Below, in pieces: positions 15,906 through 23,668 of a stretch of DNA of 39,530 nucleotides (its first letter is position 1; every line of letters begins with the position of its first letter). A program made the position numbers and the translations under genes. The stretch is from Sciscionella sediminilitoris (GTDB lineage: Bacteria > Actinomycetota > Actinomycetes > Mycobacteriales > Pseudonocardiaceae): contig NZ_JALM01000071.1 of the NCBI RefSeq assembly GCF_000737195.2, forward strand, positions 1-39,530, given 5' to 3'. Below the pieces are notes generated by a model. That model was not told the origin of the DNA and ran no database searches. It was given only the letters and a program-made list of their open reading frames with translations.

Positions 15906-17299
15906 CCGTGTTTCCTTTCTGTGGAGGTGTTCGGTACGAGGTCTTCGGAGATGCCGAGCTGCCGGGCGATTTCGGCGATCGAGGTGTTCTGCTGGCGCTC
16001 GTAGCCGGTGAACGGATCCTGGATGTCGCGATCGATCACGCTGGAAAGCCAGTCGAGGTCGTATTCGGTGGCCGCGCGGGAATTGTCTCTTGTGCCCTTG
16101 CCGGACAGATTGGACTGGAAAATCCCGGCCGCCGAACGCGGCAGGAAATCCTCGTAGACGATCGGTTCGGCGCGCACCCAGCCTTCGTCGAGTAACCCGG
16201 CCAGATTCGCCGGCGGCCGGGAATCGCGTGGCCGGTCCGCACGTAGCCGATAGGTGAAATAGGCCAGGTCCTCCTCGAGGAGCCCGCGCTCGGTGGCGGG
16301 GAAATTCCGCTGCCACACTTCCGGTTCGGGTGCATCGCCGTATTCCTCGAGGAGCCGGTCGTAGCGGGCCCTTCCGTTGCGGGTCAGGGCGATACCGCGG
16401 GCCTCGACCTCCCCGAACCGCACCCGCAGCGCACCGGTGGAGACCGTGCCGTCCGGTGCCCGCATCCGCCGCGGCTCGGCGAGTGCCCGGAAGGAAGTCT
16501 GGCGCCGCAACACATCCGGGCCGTTCCACCGTGGTGGTCCCTGGATCGCGTCGATCATCTCGATACCGCGTTCGCTCATCCGCTGATACAGCGCATCGAT
16601 GTCGAGCACGCGCGGGGTGAGGTGGTTGATGTGCGTGCTGGTGACCCCGCCGATGTCCGCGGCGACGGCCGAGACCTGTTCCAGGGTTTCGTACCACCGT
16701 TTGTCGACCGGCTCGGTGGACAGTTCGAACGCCCCCACCGCCAGCTCCAGGAAACGTTCGGCATCGGTTTCGCAGAGCTGCCGATCGTGCTCGGCGCGGT
16801 CGGCCAGCTCGAGCAATTCCGGCCCGAACAGCCGTCGCCGCGCCAGGAACGCCTCGAGTTCCGCGCGCAGTTCGCTGGTGAAGAACCGGGGATCGGCGGG
16901 GGTGAGCATGGAGGTGAACACCCGGAACGGGTTGTGCGCCAATTCCTCGGCCTCGATCGGGCGGAACGCCGTCGAGATCACCGGAACCGCGCTCGCCGCG
17001 GCATCCCGCAGGTCGTAGAACCCGACCGGATGCATCCCGAGCGCCCCGAAGATCCGCGCGACCTGATGCAGTTCTTCGGGTGTGCCCACCCGGATCGCGC
17101 CATGGCGCTCAGCGGTGACCCTGGTGATCGATCCGAGTCGTTCGGCGTCGGCGCCGGACCGCTGCAGCACCTCGGTGTTCACCGCGCGGGACACCTCGAC
17201 CAGCGTGGTGTAGGCGGGCACTTCGCGCCCGTACATCTCCGAGAGCCTTCGGGCGAATTCCGCGCGCAGCTGCCCTGGGGCGAGTGTGTTCACCGGCAT
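15902..17299 (-). CDS. hglS: 2-oxoadipate dioxygenase/decarboxylase (hydroxyglutarate synthase, DUF1338)
   Basis: A 465-residue VOC-superfamily enzyme of the DUF1338 family. HglS converts 2-oxoadipate, with Fe(II) and O2, to D-2-hydroxyglutarate in lysine catabolism. Expected metal ligands are His66 (ERHGAIRV), His223 in STHINHL, and a Glu in FGEVEARG (297 or 299); substrate Arg70 lies four residues after the first His, as in the Pseudomonas enzyme. Length fits the family. The start ATG 17299 lies 20 bases after the FAD oxidase stop with no clear ribosome site, so translation probably depends on coupling to the upstream gene. It consumes the keto acid made from the product of the downstream AmaB by an aminotransferase not present here. 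Confidence 0.9.
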   Translation of the reverse strand: MPVNTLAPGQLRAEFARRLSEMYGREVPAYTTLVEVSRAVNTEVLQRSGADAERLGSITRVTAERHGAIRVGTPEELHQVARIFGALGMHPVGFYDLRDAAASAVPVISTAFRPIEAEELAHNPFRVFTSMLTPADPRFFTSELRAELEAFLARRRLFGPELLELADRAEHDRQLCETDAERFLELAVGAFELSTEPVDKRWYETLEQVSAVAADIGGVTSTHINHLTPRVLDIDALYQRMSERGIEMIDAIQGPPRWNGPDVLRRQTSFRALAEPRRMRAPDGTVSTGALRVRFGEVEARGIALTRNGRARYDRLLEEYGDAPEPEVWQRNFPATERGLLEEDLAYFTYRLRADRPRDSRPPANLAGLLDEGWVRAEPIVYEDFLPRSAAGIFQSNLSGKGTRDNSRAATEYDLDWLSSVIDRDIQDPFTGYERQQNTSIAEIARQLGISEDLVPNTSTERKHG

Positions 17300-17319
17300 C
17301 CAATCTGTCGAGGACCGTT

Positions 17320-18483
17320 TCAGACGATATGGGTTTCCGGGCGGATCGCCGCACCATCGGCGAAGCGCCGGACATCGAGCGGGCGTACGTCCACGAACGG
17401 ATCCTTTTCCAGGAACAGATCCCGGATCACCTCACCGACGGCGGGCCCCATCAGGAAGCCGTGACCGGAAAAACCGGTGGCATACAGGAAATTCGACGGT
17501 TCCGCGGCCCGGCCGATCAGCGCGTTGTGATCCGGGGTGACCTCGTAGAGTCCCGCCCATCCCGGGGTGAGCCCGACATCCAGCAGCGCGGGCGCCCGGG
17601 TGCCGATCGCCGCGCCGAGCCGCGGCAGCCAGTCCTCGCTGTAGTCGAGGTGGAAACCCGGTTCCTGTTCCGGATCGGACATCCCGAGCAACAGGCCACG
17701 ACCTTCCCGATGGAAATAGAACGAGCTGGCGAAATCCACGGTGAACGGCACCACCGGTGCCAGGTCCGGCATCGGCTCGGTGAACATCACCTGCCGCCGC
17801 ACCGGCCGCACCGGCAACTCCACCCCGGCCAGTTCGCCGATCCCGGCCGACCACGCGCCCGCCGCGCAGATCACCGTGTCCGCTTCGACCGTGCCCTGAC
17901 CGGTCACCACCCCGGTCACCCGATCGCCCCGGCGTTCGATGTCCAGCACGGTGGTACCGGTACACAGGACAGCACCGTGGCGCCGGGCCCCGCCTGCGTA
18001 GCCGAGCACCACCGATTCCGGGGTGCAGTGCCCGTCCTCGGGCGAGTACGCCGCGGCGAGCACGCCATCGGTGTCGATCAGCGGGGAGAGCCGCTTGGCC
18101 TCGCCGACATCGATCATGCGGCTGGTGACCCCGAGTTCGTTCTGCAGCTTGACATCCCGCTCGAACGCGGCCACCTGGCCCGGGGTGCTGAGCAGGAACA
18201 GATAGCCGACCTGGTGCAGGTCGATCTCCTGACCGGGATGCTGCCCGAACCGGGTGAACGCCGCCAGGCTCCGGGCACCGAGCGCGATGTTGAGCTCATC
18301 GGAGAACTGCGCGCGGACCCCGCCCGCCGCGCGGCAGGTGGAACCAGCCCCGAGTTCACCGCGCTCGAGCAGGAGCACATCGGTGACCCCGGCTTCAGCG
18401 AGATGGAATGCGATGCTGGTGCCGATCACGCCGCCGCCGATGATGACAACGGATGCGCGCCGTGGCAGGGGAGTCCGGGACAT
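17320..18483 (-). CDS. FAD-dependent amine oxidase (DadA/sarcosine oxidase beta type), probable pipecolate oxidase
   Basis: A 387-residue DAO-family flavoenzyme. The dinucleotide-binding motif is VVIIGGGVIGTSIAFHLAEAG (residues about 12-32) with the acidic strand end LLLERGELGAGST; the C-terminal FAD motif is GLYEVTPDHNALIGRA...FLYATGFSGHGF. This fold oxidises secondary or D-amino acids such as sarcosine, proline, D-amino acids or L-pipecolate. As first gene of an operon with hglS and amaB, oxidation of pipecolate to piperideine-6-carboxylate (the AmaB substrate) is the most economical assignment, but this is inferred from context. AAGGAG lies 9 bases before ATG 18483. It is divergent from a LysR gene that probably activates it. 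Confidence 0.82.
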   Translation of the reverse strand: MSRTPLPRRASVVIIGGGVIGTSIAFHLAEAGVTDVLLLERGELGAGSTCRAAGGVRAQFSDELNIALGARSLAAFTRFGQHPGQEIDLHQVGYLFLLSTPGQVAAFERDVKLQNELGVTSRMIDVGEAKRLSPLIDTDGVLAAAYSPEDGHCTPESVVLGYAGGARRHGAVLCTGTTVLDIERRGDRVTGVVTGQGTVEADTVICAAGAWSAGIGELAGVELPVRPVRRQVMFTEPMPDLAPVVPFTVDFASSFYFHREGRGLLLGMSDPEQEPGFHLDYSEDWLPRLGAAIGTRAPALLDVGLTPGWAGLYEVTPDHNALIGRAAEPSNFLYATGFSGHGFLMGPAVGEVIRDLFLEKDPFVDVRPLDVRRFADGAAIRPETHIV

Positions 18484-18587
18484 CGAATGCGCTCCTTCGG
18501 TGGTCGCACGGGATTTCTCTCATGATCGGCACTGAGATCGTTGAGGTCTATTCACAGTTTTTCCTTGAAATCATTTAGAGTCAGTAG
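18484..18587. promoter_or_regulatory. Divergent promoter region of the lysine operon and LysR gene
   Basis: This 104-base AT-richer gap separates the FAD oxidase and LysR starts. A TAGAGT -10-like hexamer lies about ten bases before the LysR ATG, which has no ribosome site and may be leaderless. A GATC-8-GATC spaced dyad (18522-18537) and the AT-rich tract at 18546-18575 are candidate LysR contact points. No single T-N11-A box stands out. Confidence 0.4.
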
Positions 18588-19487
18588 ATGGACTGGACGA
18601 GCGCGCAGCTGCGGTCGCTGGTCGAGATGACCCGCAGGGGAACGGTGACCGCCGTCGCCGAGGCGCTCGGCTACACACCCGGTGGTGTCTCCCAGCAGCT
18701 CAATGCCCTCGAACGAGCCGCGGGAACCCCGTTGCTGCGGCGCGTCGGCCGCCGGGTCGAACTCACCGACGCCGGTCTCGCCCTCGCCGCGCACGCGGAA
18801 CGGATACTCGATATCGGGGCGGATGCCGTCGCCGCGCTGGAGCGCACCAATCGCACCGTGTCCGGAACCCTGAACGTCGGGCTGTTCGCCACCGCCGCGG
18901 CCGAGATCCTGCCGCTCGCCCTGACCGGAATCAGTACCGAACACCCGGAACTGATCGTGCAGAGCCGGGAGATGGTCGTCGACGACGTTCACGACGCCGT
19001 GGCCGCGGGCGCGGTGGATCTCGCGCTCGGGCTGGACTATCCGGACATGCCGATTCCGCACGATCCCGCGCTGCGGCAGCTCCGGCTGCTGACCGAACGG
19101 TTCGGTCTCGCGGTCCCCGAACACACCCTGACCGGGGTGCGCGAGATCAGCCTCGCGCACACCGGCGAGCTCGGCTGGATCCTTCCCGATCTGGAAACCC
19201 ACTACGGCCAGGCGATCCTCGCCGTCTGCCGCCGCGCGGGCATCGAACCCGATGTGCGCCATCAGGTCACCGACACCGCGGCGTCACTGGCACTGGTCGA
19301 GGCCGGGGTGGGAACGACTCCGGTCACCGATCTCATGCTCCGGCTGCGCCCTTCCCGATTCCGCGTTCTCGCGCTCACCGAGCACTTCGAACGGCACATC
19401 GTCGTGATCGTGCGGGCCGCGGCGCAGAACCGGCCGACGGTCGCCGCGCTGGTCGAGATACTGCGCGAGCTGGTCAACGGGAAGTGA
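18588..19487 (+). CDS. LysR-family regulator of the adjacent lysine/pipecolate operon
   Basis: A 299-residue LysR-type regulator. The N-terminal HTH is LRSLVEMTRRGTVTAVAEALGYTPGGVSQQLNALERAAG (residues about 8-46), followed by a linker helix and a periplasmic-binding-protein-like effector domain from about 95 (LNVGLFATAAAEILPLAL). It is transcribed divergently from the FAD oxidase-hglS-amaB operon, the standard layout for a LysR activator and its target; the inducer may be pipecolate or a later intermediate. Its last 14 bases overlap the convergent hydrolase gene. Confidence 0.88.
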   Translation: MDWTSAQLRSLVEMTRRGTVTAVAEALGYTPGGVSQQLNALERAAGTPLLRRVGRRVELTDAGLALAAHAERILDIGADAVAALERTNRTVSGTLNVGLFATAAAEILPLALTGISTEHPELIVQSREMVVDDVHDAVAAGAVDLALGLDYPDMPIPHDPALRQLRLLTERFGLAVPEHTLTGVREISLAHTGELGWILPDLETHYGQAILAVCRRAGIEPDVRHQVTDTAASLALVEAGVGTTPVTDLMLRLRPSRFRVLALTEHFERHIVVIVRAAAQNRPTVAALVEILRELVNGK

Positions 19488-20439
19488 CGGCGGCCGGCCG
19501 CTGCGGCCGGGCGTCGCAGTCGGCGAGGAATTCCTCCACCACCGCACGGAAAGCCGCTTCTTCCTCGATGTGCGGCATATGGCTCGACTCGGCGAACACG
19601 CGCAGCCGGGCGCCGGCGATTCCGTCCACGAGCGGCGTGACGCACTCGGCGGTCGCCTCATCGTGCTCCCCGCGCAGCACCAGCACCGGTGCGCCGATCC
19701 GGTCGAGCCGATCCACCACCGACCAGCCGCTGAGGCTGCCTTCGGCAGAGAACTCGTTCGGACCCCACATCGTGTGGTAGACGGTCGGATCTTCCTCCAA
19801 CAGCGCGAAACTCGACGTCACTTCCGCCGGATACGGCGTCATCCGCAGCACGTGCCGGTCGTAGAACGCGGTCTCGGCTTCCTTGTACTCCGCGGACGAG
19901 GTCGTTCCCGCCGCCTCGTGCCGGTCGAGGACCGCCTGTACGCCGGCGGGCAGCGCCTGCCGTAACCGGTCGACTCCGTGCGACCACAACGGTACCGAGG
20001 CAGGCGAATTCGCCAGCACCACGCCGCGCAGGCCCGGGGGACGGCGGATCGCGTGTTCCGCGGCCAGCATCCCGCCCCAGGACTGGCCGAGGACCAGATG
20101 GTCGTCCTCGATCCGCAACGCCGCCAGCAACCGGTCGAGCTCCTCCAGGAACAGTTCGACCGACCATGTCCCCGCATCCGCCTCCGGCAGATGAGTGGAC
20201 CGGCCACAACCGAGTTGGTCGTAGTGCACGACGGCCCGGCCGGTCTCGGCGATTCGCGCCATTCGCAACAGGTAGTCGTGCGGAACCCCTGGGCCGCCGT
20301 GCAGGATCACCAGCGGAGTCAGCCCACGCTCCCGGGAAACGGCCAGGTCACCGGTGACCCGATACCAGGTCTGCCCCCGGGGACCGGCCACCCGGCCCTC
20401 GCTCGTAGCGGCCGGAACGGAACTCTGCGTTGGCGACAT
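19474..20439 (-). CDS. Proline iminopeptidase-family alpha/beta hydrolase
   Basis: A 321-residue serine hydrolase of peptidase family S33. It has the oxyanion-hole motif HGGPG (residues 47-51), the nucleophile elbow GQSWGG with Ser120, an acid Asp in LRGEHDEAT and a His in ESSHMPHIEE. These are the diagnostic elements of proline iminopeptidase-type enzymes, which release N-terminal proline or hydrolyse amino acid amides; related members are epoxide hydrolases or esterases, so the substrate is uncertain. There is no signal peptide, so it is cytoplasmic. GGAG lies 7 bases before ATG 20439. A longer open frame continues upstream but has no sensible start or family match. Confidence 0.85.
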   Translation of the reverse strand: MSPTQSSVPAATSEGRVAGPRGQTWYRVTGDLAVSRERGLTPLVILHGGPGVPHDYLLRMARIAETGRAVVHYDQLGCGRSTHLPEADAGTWSVELFLEELDRLLAALRIEDDHLVLGQSWGGMLAAEHAIRRPPGLRGVVLANSPASVPLWSHGVDRLRQALPAGVQAVLDRHEAAGTTSSAEYKEAETAFYDRHVLRMTPYPAEVTSSFALLEEDPTVYHTMWGPNEFSAEGSLSGWSVVDRLDRIGAPVLVLRGEHDEATAECVTPLVDGIAGARLRVFAESSHMPHIEEEAAFRAVVEEFLADCDARPQRPAAVTSR

Positions 20440-20789
20440 CGGCAACTCCACGCGGTGCGAACGACGGACACGGGCACGCGGTGGCCGGACCGCGCCTGTG
20501 TCACACAACATGCCCCAGCGGCGGCGGAGAGCGAAAGGCTCACAGCGCACCGATGTGTCATGCTCAGCCCAACCAGATGTGGTCGACCGCCGCCCGGTTT
20601 GCTGTGGCATGCATTGGTGATGGTTTGCGCAGAGCGTTTCGAGTGTGGAGCGCCGGGTCGCGTCGGAGGAGTTCCACGACCATGTGGCGCGGCGCTGTGG
20701 GGGTGGGCAGATGTCCGGAGCGAATTGCTGGCGATTGTGCGGTGGACCCGGGGTGCGCGTCGACAAGGTGCGTGGTGCGGCACGCGGGT
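20440..20789. other. Gene-free stretch upstream of the hydrolase
   Basis: About 350 bases between the hydrolase start and the zinc-ribbon gene stop. Open frames cross it on both strands, but none has a ribosome site or family match. It probably holds the hydrolase promoter and the end of the zinc-ribbon operon. I see no strong hairpin. Confidence 0.5.
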
Positions 20790-21137
20790 TCAGGGTTCGG
20801 CGCCGCCTGGCCTGGTGAGTTGTTCGGTGGGCTGTCGCGGGGCGGAGAGGTTTCGGTCTTCGGTGGTGACGAGGTTGCGCGGTTGGGTGCTGGAGGGGTC
20901 GGCCACCGGTATTTCCCGGCGGGACAGCAGCCGGGGTTGCACTCCGGAGCGTCCGCAGTCGGGGCAGACCAGCAGGTCCGCGCGGGGGTTTTCGGTGGCT
21001 TGCCCTTCGTGGTGGTAGAAAGCCCACAGGCTGCCGTCGTTTTCCGGGATGTACTGAACGTCGTAGTCGGCGGTCCAGGCCCGGCCGCAGTGGATGCAGG
21101 AGAACGCGTAGCGTTCGACTGCGATTTCTGTGATCAT
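20790..21137 (-). CDS. Four-cysteine zinc-ribbon protein, function unknown
   Basis: A 115-residue protein with two CxxC pairs, Cys14/Cys17 (CIHCG) and Cys58/Cys61 (CPDCG), forming a probable zinc ribbon. Between them lies a beta-rich stretch (DYDVQYIPENDGSLWAFYHH). The C-terminal 40 residues are polar and probably disordered. No enzymatic motif is seen. ATG 21137 has GGAGG 8 bases upstream and starts 5 bases after the J-domain gene ends, so it is the last gene of a coupled operon. A link to protein quality control or nucleic acid binding is guessed only from the neighbouring J-domain gene. Confidence 0.72.
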   Translation of the reverse strand: MITEIAVERYAFSCIHCGRAWTADYDVQYIPENDGSLWAFYHHEGQATENPRADLLVCPDCGRSGVQPRLLSRREIPVADPSSTQPRNLVTTEDRNLSAPRQPTEQLTRPGGAEP

Positions 21138-21142
21138 CCTGC

Positions 21143-21559
21143 TCACCTCCGGCCAGTGTGCCGGGTGGTTGTGTCGTTTTCGGTGTGGCTATCGGTTTTT
21201 CCTGCTACGTGTCGGCGAACCGGGCCTGCCCGGAGGGCGGGTTCCGGGCGCGGTTTCGGGGATGGCGCCGGGCCGGGGTTCCGTCGTATCGGAATCGTGA
21301 CGCCGCGACTTGAGTTGGCCGGTTCGGCCGAGTCCGGTTGTCCGGCCGCATGGGACCGGTTTGCGGACCGCTGAGTTCGCCGGCGAAGGTGTCGGTAGGC
21401 GGTCACTATCGCGTTGAGCTGTTCACGGTCGGGTTCGGGCCCGTCGGGATGGTGGCGGCGCACTGCTCGGCGATAGGCGGCGGCCAGTTCCGCGGTATCC
21501 GCCTGTGGTGGCAGTCCCAGCATCGCGTGCAGGTCCGGCCGGGGACGTGAGGTGTTCAT
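21143..21559 (-). CDS. Stand-alone J-domain protein with disordered basic tail
   Basis: A 138-residue protein. Residues about 8-65 form a short J-domain: DLHAMLGLPPQADTAELAAAYRRAVRRHHPDGP, with the invariant HPD (37-39), then helix IV. J-domains stimulate the ATPase of DnaK. There is no Gly/Phe region, DnaJ zinc finger or C-terminal substrate domain; the remaining 70 residues are rich in Pro, Arg, Ser and Thr. ATG 21559 has GGGAGG 9 bases upstream; another ATG at 21565 is too close to it and overlaps the preceding stop. It sits in a minus-strand operon near hsp20, suggesting a DnaK co-chaperone used in stress. Confidence 0.8.
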   Translation of the reverse strand: MNTSRPRPDLHAMLGLPPQADTAELAAAYRRAVRRHHPDGPEPDREQLNAIVTAYRHLRRRTQRSANRSHAAGQPDSAEPANSSRGVTIPIRRNPGPAPSPKPRPEPALRAGPVRRHVAGKTDSHTENDTTTRHTGRR

Positions 21560-21561
21560 TG

Positions 21562-21951
21562 TCATCCACCTCCCTGCTCCTCGGGTGTCGCCGCTGACTC
21601 GGCGAGACGGCTGATCGCGGTGTAGTAGTCACGGGCAGCGGTCTGTGCGTGTTCGAGGGCCTGTCGCAGGTTCGTCAGTTCACGGGTGGCCCGGCCGAGC
21701 ACCTGCGCGGGATTGTTCTCGGCCCGGCCGAGTTCTCGGATCCGTTCGATGTGGTCAGCGTGTGCGCTCGTGTGCTCGGCCAGTCGCAGACTCATCTCGA
21801 CCAGCGCTTCGGCGCACTGGATCAGCTGCCATCCGTTTTCGCGCAATTGGTCTATCCCGGGTGTCGTGGCGGTATCGGTTGCACGGGCGGCGTGGTTGAG
21901 TTCGCGGGCGGCCGCGGCCAACCGTCGATCGATCAATGGTTCTGCGCTCAT
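21562..21951 (-). CDS. Conserved-looking helical protein of unknown function
   Basis: A 129-residue, almost wholly helical protein (AEPLIDRRLAAAARELNHAAR ... EALVEMSLRLAEHTSAH ... ATRELTNLRQALEHAQTAARDYYTAISRLAES) with heptad-like leucine spacing, so probably a helical bundle or coiled coil. No known family was recognised. ATG 21951 follows a G-rich GGGGGTGG site. The stop overlaps the J-domain gene start region (ATGA), so it is coupled to it in the same operon. It lacks signal or membrane segments and could be a client, partner or regulator of the J-domain protein; this is speculation. Confidence 0.65.
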   Translation of the reverse strand: MSAEPLIDRRLAAAARELNHAARATDTATTPGIDQLRENGWQLIQCAEALVEMSLRLAEHTSAHADHIERIRELGRAENNPAQVLGRATRELTNLRQALEHAQTAARDYYTAISRLAESAATPEEQGGG

Positions 21952-22023
21952 CGCTACCACCCCCACCACCTTGCGGGTATCCGATGACCTACCGGCCGCG
22001 CAGACGGGTGTGCTCACTGGAGA

Positions 22024-22248
22024 TCAGAGGATCTCGTCCGGATCGCCGACCGGCACAGTGCGGTGTTGATCGGCCACATCGGCGGGATCGGCTTCGGTGG
22101 CCTCCGCCAGCGCCGCGGCGATCGCCTCCGCCTCGGTATCGCGCCCGTCGAGTCCGTCTCCGGGCCGGGCACCGGGGGTCTGGCCGGACAGGGGGTCGAC
22201 AGTCCGGTTCTGTTCGAGCACGTCGCCGATGGGCTGATCCTCTCGCAT
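22024..22248 (-). CDS. Small acidic protein with ADPADV motif
   Basis: A 74-residue acidic protein whose C-terminal half reads EAIAAALAEATEADPADVADQHRTVPV. Short actinobacterial proteins with an E-A-D-P-A-D-V-x-E/D-Q-x-R-x-V-P motif are familiar to me, but none has a known function. It is reminiscent of a helical, ribosome- or stress-associated small protein; that is inference. A strong GGAGGAG site lies 6 bases before ATG 22248. It is the first gene of the minus-strand operon leading to the helical, J-domain and zinc-ribbon genes. Confidence 0.68.
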   Translation of the reverse strand: MREDQPIGDVLEQNRTVDPLSGQTPGARPGDGLDGRDTEAEAIAAALAEATEADPADVADQHRTVPVGDPDEIL

Positions 22249-22328
22249 GGGTCTCTCCTCCCGAGGAAGCTACTGCGGGTCCCGGCACTTTCGCCGCGTG
22301 AGTTCGTGCGGGGGCACGCATCCCGCGA

Positions 22329-22365
22329 GTGGTCCCGCCAACCGGCGCAGGGTTGGCAGGACCAC
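22329..22365 (-). terminator. Strong hairpin after hsp20
   Basis: GTGGTCC (22329-22335) pairs with GGACCAC (22359-22365) and CCAACC (22338-22343) with GGTTGG (22351-22356), separated by a 2-by-2 internal loop and a 7-base apical loop. It lies 17 bases past the hsp20 stop in the gap before the small acidic gene, so it probably ends or attenuates the hsp20 message. There is no U-tract. Confidence 0.6.
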
Positions 22366-22381
22366 GTCGTTCGCTCGTCGA

Positions 22382-22813
22382 TCAGGCGTTGATCTGTTTG
22401 GCCTCGTCACCGCCGCTGATGGCGATCTTGCGCGGTTTGGCCTGTTCGGCGACCGGTACCCGTAAGGTCAGCACGCCTGTGTCGTAGCTGGCCTGAATGT
22501 TGTCCGTGTCCAGGGTGTCGCCGAGGAACAGTTGCCTGCTGAACACGCCGCGCGGGCGTTCGCTGACCTGGACATCGTCGTTGTCGCCGTATTCGGCCCG
22601 ACGCTCGGCCTTGACCGTGAGCACGTTCTGCTCCACGTCCAGATCGATCGACTCGGCCGAGACTCCCGGCAGATCGAACTGCACCACGTACTCGTGCCCG
22701 GACCGGTACGCGTCCATCGGCATCACCGCCGGACGGGTGGCGGTCCCGTTCTGCCCGAGGAACTGCTGGGTAAGCCGATCGAATTCGCGGAACGGATCCG
22801 TACGCATCAACAT
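22382..22813 (-). CDS. Hsp20/alpha-crystallin small heat shock protein
   Basis: A 143-residue small heat shock protein, an ATP-independent holdase. The short N-terminal arm [18 protein letters not shown] is followed by the alpha-crystallin domain (about 32-130) with [30 protein letters not shown] and the signature GVLTLRVPV, then a C-terminal I-x-I-type anchor (RKIAI). A good GAGGAGG lies 9 bases before ATG 22813, which is preferred over a TTG at 22822 that overlaps that site. It is monocistronic, with a long hairpin-containing leader and a terminator after it. Confidence 0.93.
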   Translation of the reverse strand: MLMRTDPFREFDRLTQQFLGQNGTATRPAVMPMDAYRSGHEYVVQFDLPGVSAESIDLDVEQNVLTVKAERRAEYGDNDDVQVSERPRGVFSRQLFLGDTLDTDNIQASYDTGVLTLRVPVAEQAKPRKIAISGGDEAKQINA

Positions 22814-22856
22814 CGCCGACAACCTCCTCGCTTGAGATGACTCTCTCCGATGGTCT

Positions 22857-22896
22857 GCGAGGTCACCGCCTCCGGCACGAGCCGAGGAGACCTCGC
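22857..22896 (-). promoter_or_regulatory. Hairpin in the hsp20 5' leader
   Basis: Arms GCGAGGTC (22857-22864) and GACCTCGC (22889-22896) are perfect complements, and inside them CCTCGGC pairs with GCCGGAGG with one bulge, making a 40-base stem-loop. It lies about 44 bases before the hsp20 ATG. It does not sequester the ribosome site directly, so a thermometer role is uncertain. Confidence 0.4.
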
Positions 22897-22908
22897 CTCT
22901 TTCTCACG

Positions 22909-22933
22909 AACGACTCGATGAATGTGTTTTCCC
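22909..22933 (-). promoter_or_regulatory. SigH/SigR-like promoter of hsp20
   Basis: On the minus strand GGGAAA is followed after 16 bases by GTT. This fits the GGAAY-N16-18-GTT promoters of the actinobacterial stress sigma factors SigH and SigR except for A instead of a pyrimidine. It lies about 95 bases before the hsp20 start and upstream of the leader hairpin. The assignment rests on two short words only. Confidence 0.4.
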
Positions 22934-23368
22934 ACAACTGCCGTATTCTCGTGCCGTGCCCGAAGGGGCGGCACGAGTGAGCGCCGATGCCAGGTGCGGG
23001 CACCGGTTCCCGCCCCGCACCGTTGGCGGCGACGGGAACCGGTGCCATCGAAGGGAAGATGCACTGGATTGTTGCCTCGGCGGGGCACGGCCAACCTCGC
23101 CGACATGGATTCTCGGTTCGACACTGCGCTGTCCGGTCGCCACGAACTCCAACGCTGTATCCGGCGAAGGCGCCGATCCGGATCAGGCGTCACGCGACGC
23201 GGTGCTGTCGCCACCAGGACATGCCCTGGTCGTGACAGCCACACGGATGCCGGTCCTCGACGGCCTTCGCGACGGCAAGCGGTGAGGACGTCCGGGCGAT
23301 CGGCCGATATCACCTCCCACCGACACCAACCGGACTCAGGAGATCGGAGCATGCCCGGCGCGTCCGGT
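22934..23368. repeat. Gene-free stretch with two tandem strong hairpins
   Basis: No open frame here has a family match or ribosome site. Two perfect inverted repeats stand side by side. The first has arms CTCGTGCCG (22948-22956) and CGGCACGAG (22969-22977) with a 12-base loop. The second has arms GGCACCGGTTCCCG (22999-23012) and CGGGAACCGGTGCC (23033-23046) with a 20-base loop. They lie upstream of the putative hsp20 promoter and could be terminators, protein-binding sites or part of an untranslated RNA. Confidence 0.5.
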
Positions 23369-23668
23369 TCACCCCGGCGCGCCAGAACTCGGGGGTGAGC
23401 GAGGCATCCCCCTACCGTGCTCACCAGTCCGGACAAGACGCAGTCCGGCGGGTTCACCAGTCCTCGCCTCTGCCGGGTACATCCGGCAGGCGCGCCGGGA
23501 AGATCGGTGCCGCCGCGGGCGTTTGCGGGCAGCGCCGTGCCAGTCAGGGAAGTTCGCGGCCATGAGCGCCTCGAACTCGGCACGAACCCAGTCGGGCTCC
23601 CCAGTCAGCACCGAAGCAAACGGGCCCTCGGGACCACCGGCCCCGGCAGGCTCCACGTGGTTCTGCAT
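23369..23668 (-). CDS. Possible small protein with DWVRAEFEALMAANFPDW motif
   Basis: A 99-residue frame downstream of an AT-rich promoter-like segment. Residues 17-45 (FASVLTGEPDWVRAEFEALMAANFPDW) look like a real acidic helical protein and resemble short actinobacterial hypothetical proteins with an xPEWVRAEFDAIxAANxP-type motif (my recollection, unchecked). The rest is rich in Arg, Pro and Gly and looks like read-through or decayed sequence. GGGAAG lies about 9 bases before ATG 23668. It may be a shorter real gene or a decaying one. Confidence 0.35.
   Translation of the reverse strand: MQNHVEPAGAGGPEGPFASVLTGEPDWVRAEFEALMAANFPDWHGAARKRPRRHRSSRRACRMYPAEARTGEPAGLRLVRTGEHGRGMPRSPPSSGAPG

Noticed and set aside
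14394-16697. A 767-codon minus-strand frame including the aldehyde dehydrogenase
   Set aside because: Only the part from ATG 15905 matches a protein family; the upstream part is hglS read in the wrong frame.
20440-20789. Possible HNH nuclease remnant (TLETLCANHHQ on the minus strand)
   Set aside because: Only a few residues resemble an HNH tail, with no upstream zinc pair or catalytic His context; probably chance.
22830-22845. HspR inverted repeat (CTTGAGT-N7-ACTCAAG) near hsp20
   Set aside because: Only the half-site CTTGAG is present; no matching second half at the right spacing.
22922-23398. Several overlapping plus-strand frames upstream of hsp20
   Set aside because: Arg/Gly-rich compositions, no ribosome sites and no family-like blocks; the segment is better described by its hairpins.
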